In this document: one piece after another, positions 7,931 to 9,334 of the stretch | Numbering within the stretch: the first letter of the stretch is position 1 | How the letters are laid out: the number at the start of each line of letters is the position of its first letter | Source: Fidelibacterota bacterium | Lineage (GTDB): Bacteria > Fidelibacterota > UBA2242 | Assembly (NCBI GenBank): GCA_023133185.1 | Contig: JAGLWX010000218.1 | Span: forward strand, 1 to 9,334 | DNA: 9,334 nt | Direction of reading: 5' to 3' | Made by a program: the position numbers and the translations under genes | Notes under the pieces: generated by a model | What the model saw: the letters and a program-made list of their open reading frames with translations, nothing else | Databases searched by the model: none | Told to the model about the DNA's origin: nothing

Positions 7931-7960
7931 ATAATATATTCATATTCACAGGAATATCAA
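7931..7960 (-). promoter_or_regulatory. Candidate promoter of the Rho-N-domain gene
   Basis: On the minus strand TTGATA (7955-7960) and TATTAT (7931-7936) are 18 bp apart, a fair sigma-70-like pair. The -10 lies about 60 bp before the ATG. The pair is placed correctly for the gene, but the region is AT-rich, so chance matches are expected. Confidence 0.35.
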
Positions 7961-7980
7961 GGGAGATTTTTTCTGTAGTC

Positions 7981-8044
7981 CACCTGTCAGGTTTATTTGA
8001 TTCTTCTATCTCAGATAAGATTATTTGAGTAAACCTGACAGGTG
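7981..8044. repeat. 64-bp element with perfect 15-bp terminal inverted repeats
   Basis: CACCTGTCAGGTTTA (7981-7995) is the exact reverse complement of 8030-8044. Each arm also contains its own dyad, ACCTG-T-CAGGT. Inside, TTATTTGA is repeated directly (7993-8000 and 8021-8028) and TATC-TCA-GATA (8007-8017) forms an inner hairpin. The symmetry suggests a miniature mobile or REP-type element. No flanking target duplication is apparent. Confidence 0.6.
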
Positions 8045-8117
8045 TGATAAATTTATAGAAAGTCTGATAACAATAAAAACTTTTTGCCAAATAGAAACGG
8101 TTGCTTTGCATTATTCT

Positions 8118-8142
8118 CGTTCCGGGACTATGCTCGGGAACG
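8118..8142. repeat. Degenerate REP-like palindrome
   Basis: CGTTCC (8118-8123) pairs with GGAACG (8137-8142). The interior GCTCGGGAA (8132-8140) is identical to 7328-7336 in the tandem REP-like element, so it is probably a decayed member of the same family. Confidence 0.5.
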
Positions 8143-8153
8143 GACCAAATCTG

Positions 8154-8184
8154 AAACCAATTTTCAGCGAAGCCAAATTGGTTT
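8154..8184. repeat. Hairpin with 10-bp arms, copy A
   Basis: AAACCAATTT (8154-8163) and AAATTGGTTT (8175-8184) are perfect complements around an 11-base loop. The same two arms recur in copy B about 64 bp downstream with a different loop. Confidence 0.6.
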
Positions 8185-8217
8185 TCATTTCTATCTTAAA
8201 TATTTGACCTGTGCACC

Positions 8218-8257
8218 AAACCAATTTAGCCTAACTTCGTTGGTCGGAAATTGGTTT
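8218..8257. repeat. Hairpin with 10-bp arms, copy B
   Basis: AAACCAATTT (8218-8227) and AAATTGGTTT (8248-8257) are identical to the arms of copy A, but the loop is 20 bases and holds its own small stem (CC-AAC / GTTGG, with one bulged T). Identical arms with different loops suggest members of one family or an array of binding sites. Confidence 0.6.
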
Positions 8258-8313
8258 ATTCTCTTTGTACGGTTCTGCCACGGCGCGGAGCATCGTGACG
8301 GGAGATAATTTCA

Positions 8314-8328
8314 AACCTTGCGAAGGTT
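8314..8328. repeat. Short perfect hairpin AACCTT-GCG-AAGGTT
   Basis: A 6-bp perfect stem with a 3-base loop, placed after a GC-rich patch (8269-8303) that differs in composition from its AT-rich surroundings. It looks like another intergenic repeat component. No T-run follows, so it is not a convincing terminator. Confidence 0.5.
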
Positions 8329-8414
8329 CGGCAAGATAAGCGTCTGCGTTATAATGAAAAATGCTCCTGATGAACGTAAAATGATCATAGGATTCTACAT
8401 AATCAAAGATTTTC

Positions 8415-8464
8415 TTGCCCTATGTTATTTCTTACGTTATATTTCTTACGTAAGAAAATGGAGG
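8415..8464 (+). promoter_or_regulatory. Operator/promoter and ribosome site of the toxin-antitoxin operon
   Basis: A perfect 16-bp palindrome, TTTCTTACGTAAGAAA (8442-8457), lies just before the antitoxin start. Its half-site is also present directly upstream: ATTTCTTACGT occurs at 8427-8437 and 8441-8451, 14 bp apart. This gives three half-sites, the usual layout for a ribbon-helix-helix autorepressor. A candidate -35 TTGCCC (8415-8420) and -10 TATATT (8438-8443), 17 bp apart, run through these sites, so bound antitoxin would block RNA polymerase. GGAGG (8460-8464) is the ribosome site, four bases before the ATG. Repeats and ribosome site are seen; the promoter boxes and regulation are inferred. 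Confidence 0.6.
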
Positions 8465-8468
8465 AAAG

Positions 8469-8726
8469 ATGGACAAAATATTCTCTGCAAGGTTAGATGA
8501 ATCAATAGTGCATCGTATCTCAAATTTAGCAAGGCAACTTAATACATCTAAAAAGCAAATCATTGAAAAAGCTATCCTTCTATTCGCTTCTAAAATTGAA
8601 AATGAGCATAATACAGATGTATTCAAGCAGACATTTGGTTCATGGCATAGAAAAGAATCAGCCGACCAGCTTGTAAAAAAAGCGCGTGATATATTTAATA
8701 ATTCAATGCATAGGTATGTTGATTGA
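8469..8726 (+). CDS. Ribbon-helix-helix antitoxin (VapB-like)
   Basis: An 85-aa protein with an N-terminal ribbon-helix-helix fold: a beta strand at residues 3-9 (KIFSARL), helix A about 11-23 and helix B about 28-42 (KKQIIEKAILLFASK). The C-terminal 45-85 region, with FGSW (56-59) and an amphipathic helix, fits the segment that wraps a PIN toxin. It should dimerise, bind the palindrome just upstream and neutralise the toxin encoded next. ATG at 8469 has GGAGG four bases upstream. Its TGA stop (8724-8726) overlaps the toxin start by the bases TTGA, the tight coupling expected of a type II pair. The RHH type is clear from the pattern; the exact subfamily is not, so no symbol is given. Confidence 0.8.
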   Translation: MDKIFSARLDESIVHRISNLARQLNTSKKQIIEKAILLFASKIENEHNTDVFKQTFGSWHRKESADQLVKKARDIFNNSMHRYVD

Positions 8727-9106
8727 AGGCATATATAGATTCTGATATTTTGATTTGGCATTTACGAGGAGAGAAAGATGCGCTTAATTTTCTACAAAAA
8801 ACAAGAGCATCTCAAGAATATGAGCTTTGGACAGGAGCAATGCAACGAGCAGAAGTTGTTTTTTTTATGCGACCTGAAGAAGAAGATATGACCAAACTTT
8901 TTCTATCACAGTTTAAAACCGCACCAATTGACCAGCTGATTGTTGACAATGCCGGTTCGCTATATCGTCAATGGAACCCAAGCCACGGCATAGACATAAA
9001 TGATGCATTTCTCGCAGCTACAGTGATGCATACCGGAGGTCAGATATTTTCTCAGAATATAAAACATTTTCCCATGCCGGAAGTCATTGTTAAAAAAGGC
9101 TGGTAA
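8723..9106 (+). CDS. PIN-domain toxin (VapC-like ribonuclease)
   Basis: A 127-aa PIN-domain protein, the usual length for VapC toxins, which are Mg2+-dependent RNases that cleave tRNA or rRNA. The acidic cluster is present: D6 in YIDSDILIW, E44 in MQRAEVV, and D91/D94 in IDINDAFLAAT. It is followed by the late FSQNIKHF motif (109-116), where families usually show T/S-x-N-x-x-H-F. The gene appears active, with no missing key residue. The start is forced: the codon before TTG (8723-8725) is an in-frame TGA (8720-8722), and any later ATG would lose D6. There is no good Shine-Dalgarno of its own, so translation probably depends on re-initiation at the TTGA overlap with the antitoxin stop. The cellular target cannot be told from sequence. 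Confidence 0.85.
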   Translation: MKAYIDSDILIWHLRGEKDALNFLQKTRASQEYELWTGAMQRAEVVFFMRPEEEDMTKLFLSQFKTAPIDQLIVDNAGSLYRQWNPSHGIDINDAFLAATVMHTGGQIFSQNIKHFPMPEVIVKKGW

Positions 9107-9212
9107 TTTAAAATATGCATTTGAATGAATTGATGTTACTTACTAATATTCAATAGTATGAAAAGAAGAACGCCTTATGAGCCCATCAGTTTGTCTATGA
9201 ATAAACTTTTAG

Positions 9213-9276
9213 GTTTCTTGATTAAGAAACTTTCTGAACAAGTTACTGCATGGAGAAACTTGTTTCTGGATAGAGA
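9213..9276. repeat. Palindrome cluster of GTTTCT/AGAAAC units
   Basis: GTTTCTT (9213-9219) pairs with AAGAAAC (9224-9230). AACAAGTT (9237-9244) pairs with AACTTGTT (9257-9264). AGAAAC (9254-9259) and GTTTCT (9262-9267) flank a 2-base centre, and another AGAAACCCG follows near 9273. The arms share the same GTTTC/GAAAC word, so alternative foldings are possible. It lies about 107 bp after the toxin stop. It resembles dispersed intergenic repeats; nothing else is evident in 9107-9334. Confidence 0.5.
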
Positions 9277-9334
9277 AACCCGTTTTAAACGTAAATGTGC
9301 ATTATAAACATACCTAGATTCAAGTGTTAAGTGC

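Larger units (their letters stand above)
7871..8468. other. 598-bp intergenic region packed with inverted repeats
   Basis: No credible gene on either strand. In order it holds the Rho-N gene ribosome site and candidate promoter (to 7960), a 64-bp inverted repeat (7981-8044), a REP-like palindrome (8118-8142), two hairpins sharing identical 10-bp arms (8154-8184 and 8218-8257), a short perfect hairpin (8314-8328), and the operator/promoter of the toxin-antitoxin operon (8415-8464). The repeats share few motifs with each other, so several element types seem to have accumulated here. Confidence 0.75.

Noticed and set aside
7929..8207. 60-aa frames on both strands across the 15-bp inverted repeat
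   Set aside because: They are generated by the repeat-rich, AT-rich spacer, with no ribosome site or domain pattern.
8318..8500. 60-aa plus-strand frame ending inside the antitoxin gene
   Set aside because: It runs through the operator palindrome and ribosome site of the antitoxin in another frame and resembles no protein; chance frame.
7981..9276. CRISPR array
   Set aside because: The repeats are palindromes of different families with irregular spacing; there is no uniform repeat-spacer pattern and no cas gene.
9158..9307. 49-codon frame starting ATG at 9158
   Set aside because: No Shine-Dalgarno, and much of the frame is made of the GTTTCT/AGAAAC palindromes; kept only as a remark under the repeat.
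1..9334. tRNA, rRNA or IS-element transposase
   Set aside because: No cloverleaf or ribosomal RNA segment was recognised and no frame shows transposase motifs; a covariance-model scan would be the decisive test for tRNAs.

Overview
The window looks like a chromosomal piece from a Gram-negative, outer-membrane-bearing bacterium with a moderate-to-low GC content. The best lineage clue is a long DUF5916-type protein (signal peptide, CBM9-like N-domain, predicted outer-membrane barrel). That family is common in the Bacteroidota/Calditrichota/Gemmatimonadota-like (FCB) radiation. A hybrid PAS sensor kinase, a solo Rho-N-domain protein and several families of intergenic palindromes fit an environmental member of that group. 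The phylum assignment is inference; no rRNA or other phylogenetic marker is present.

Layout: (1) bases 1-66 are the apparent 3' end of a + strand gene, followed by a short spacer with a 20-bp-period direct repeat and a hairpin terminator for the next gene. (2) 285-2951 (-) encodes the 888-aa DUF5916 protein. (3) A 207-bp divergent intergenic region separates it from 3159-4121 (+), a ROK-family sugar kinase (glucokinase-like) with intact catalytic and zinc motifs. (4) Converging on it is 4213-6735 (-), an 840-aa hybrid histidine kinase (TM - extracytoplasmic helical domain - TM - HAMP - coiled coil - PAS - HisKA - HATPase - receiver). (5) 6736-7546 has no intact gene. It holds a 44-codon fossil of a different sensor-kinase N-terminus and tandem REP-like hairpins. 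(6) 7547-7870 (-) is a 107-aa Rho-N-domain protein with a very strong Shine-Dalgarno. (7) 7871-8468 is dense in inverted repeats of at least four kinds. (8) 8469-9106 (+) is a two-gene type II toxin-antitoxin cassette (RHH antitoxin, then PIN/VapC-like toxin) with a TTGA stop/start overlap and a palindromic operator. (9) 9107-9334 carries another palindrome family built from GTTTC/GAAAC.

Apart from the toxin-antitoxin pair the genes appear to be independent transcription units: strands alternate and each intact gene has its own ribosome-binding site. The left two thirds read as core genome. The right third (about 6736 to the end) reads as an accessory patch where repeats, a gene remnant and a toxin-antitoxin module have accumulated. 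I see no clear evidence for a wholly new multi-gene system. The most informative unusual items are the kinase fossil, the operator and forced TTG start of the toxin-antitoxin cassette, and the nested repeat cluster between 7981 and 8328.
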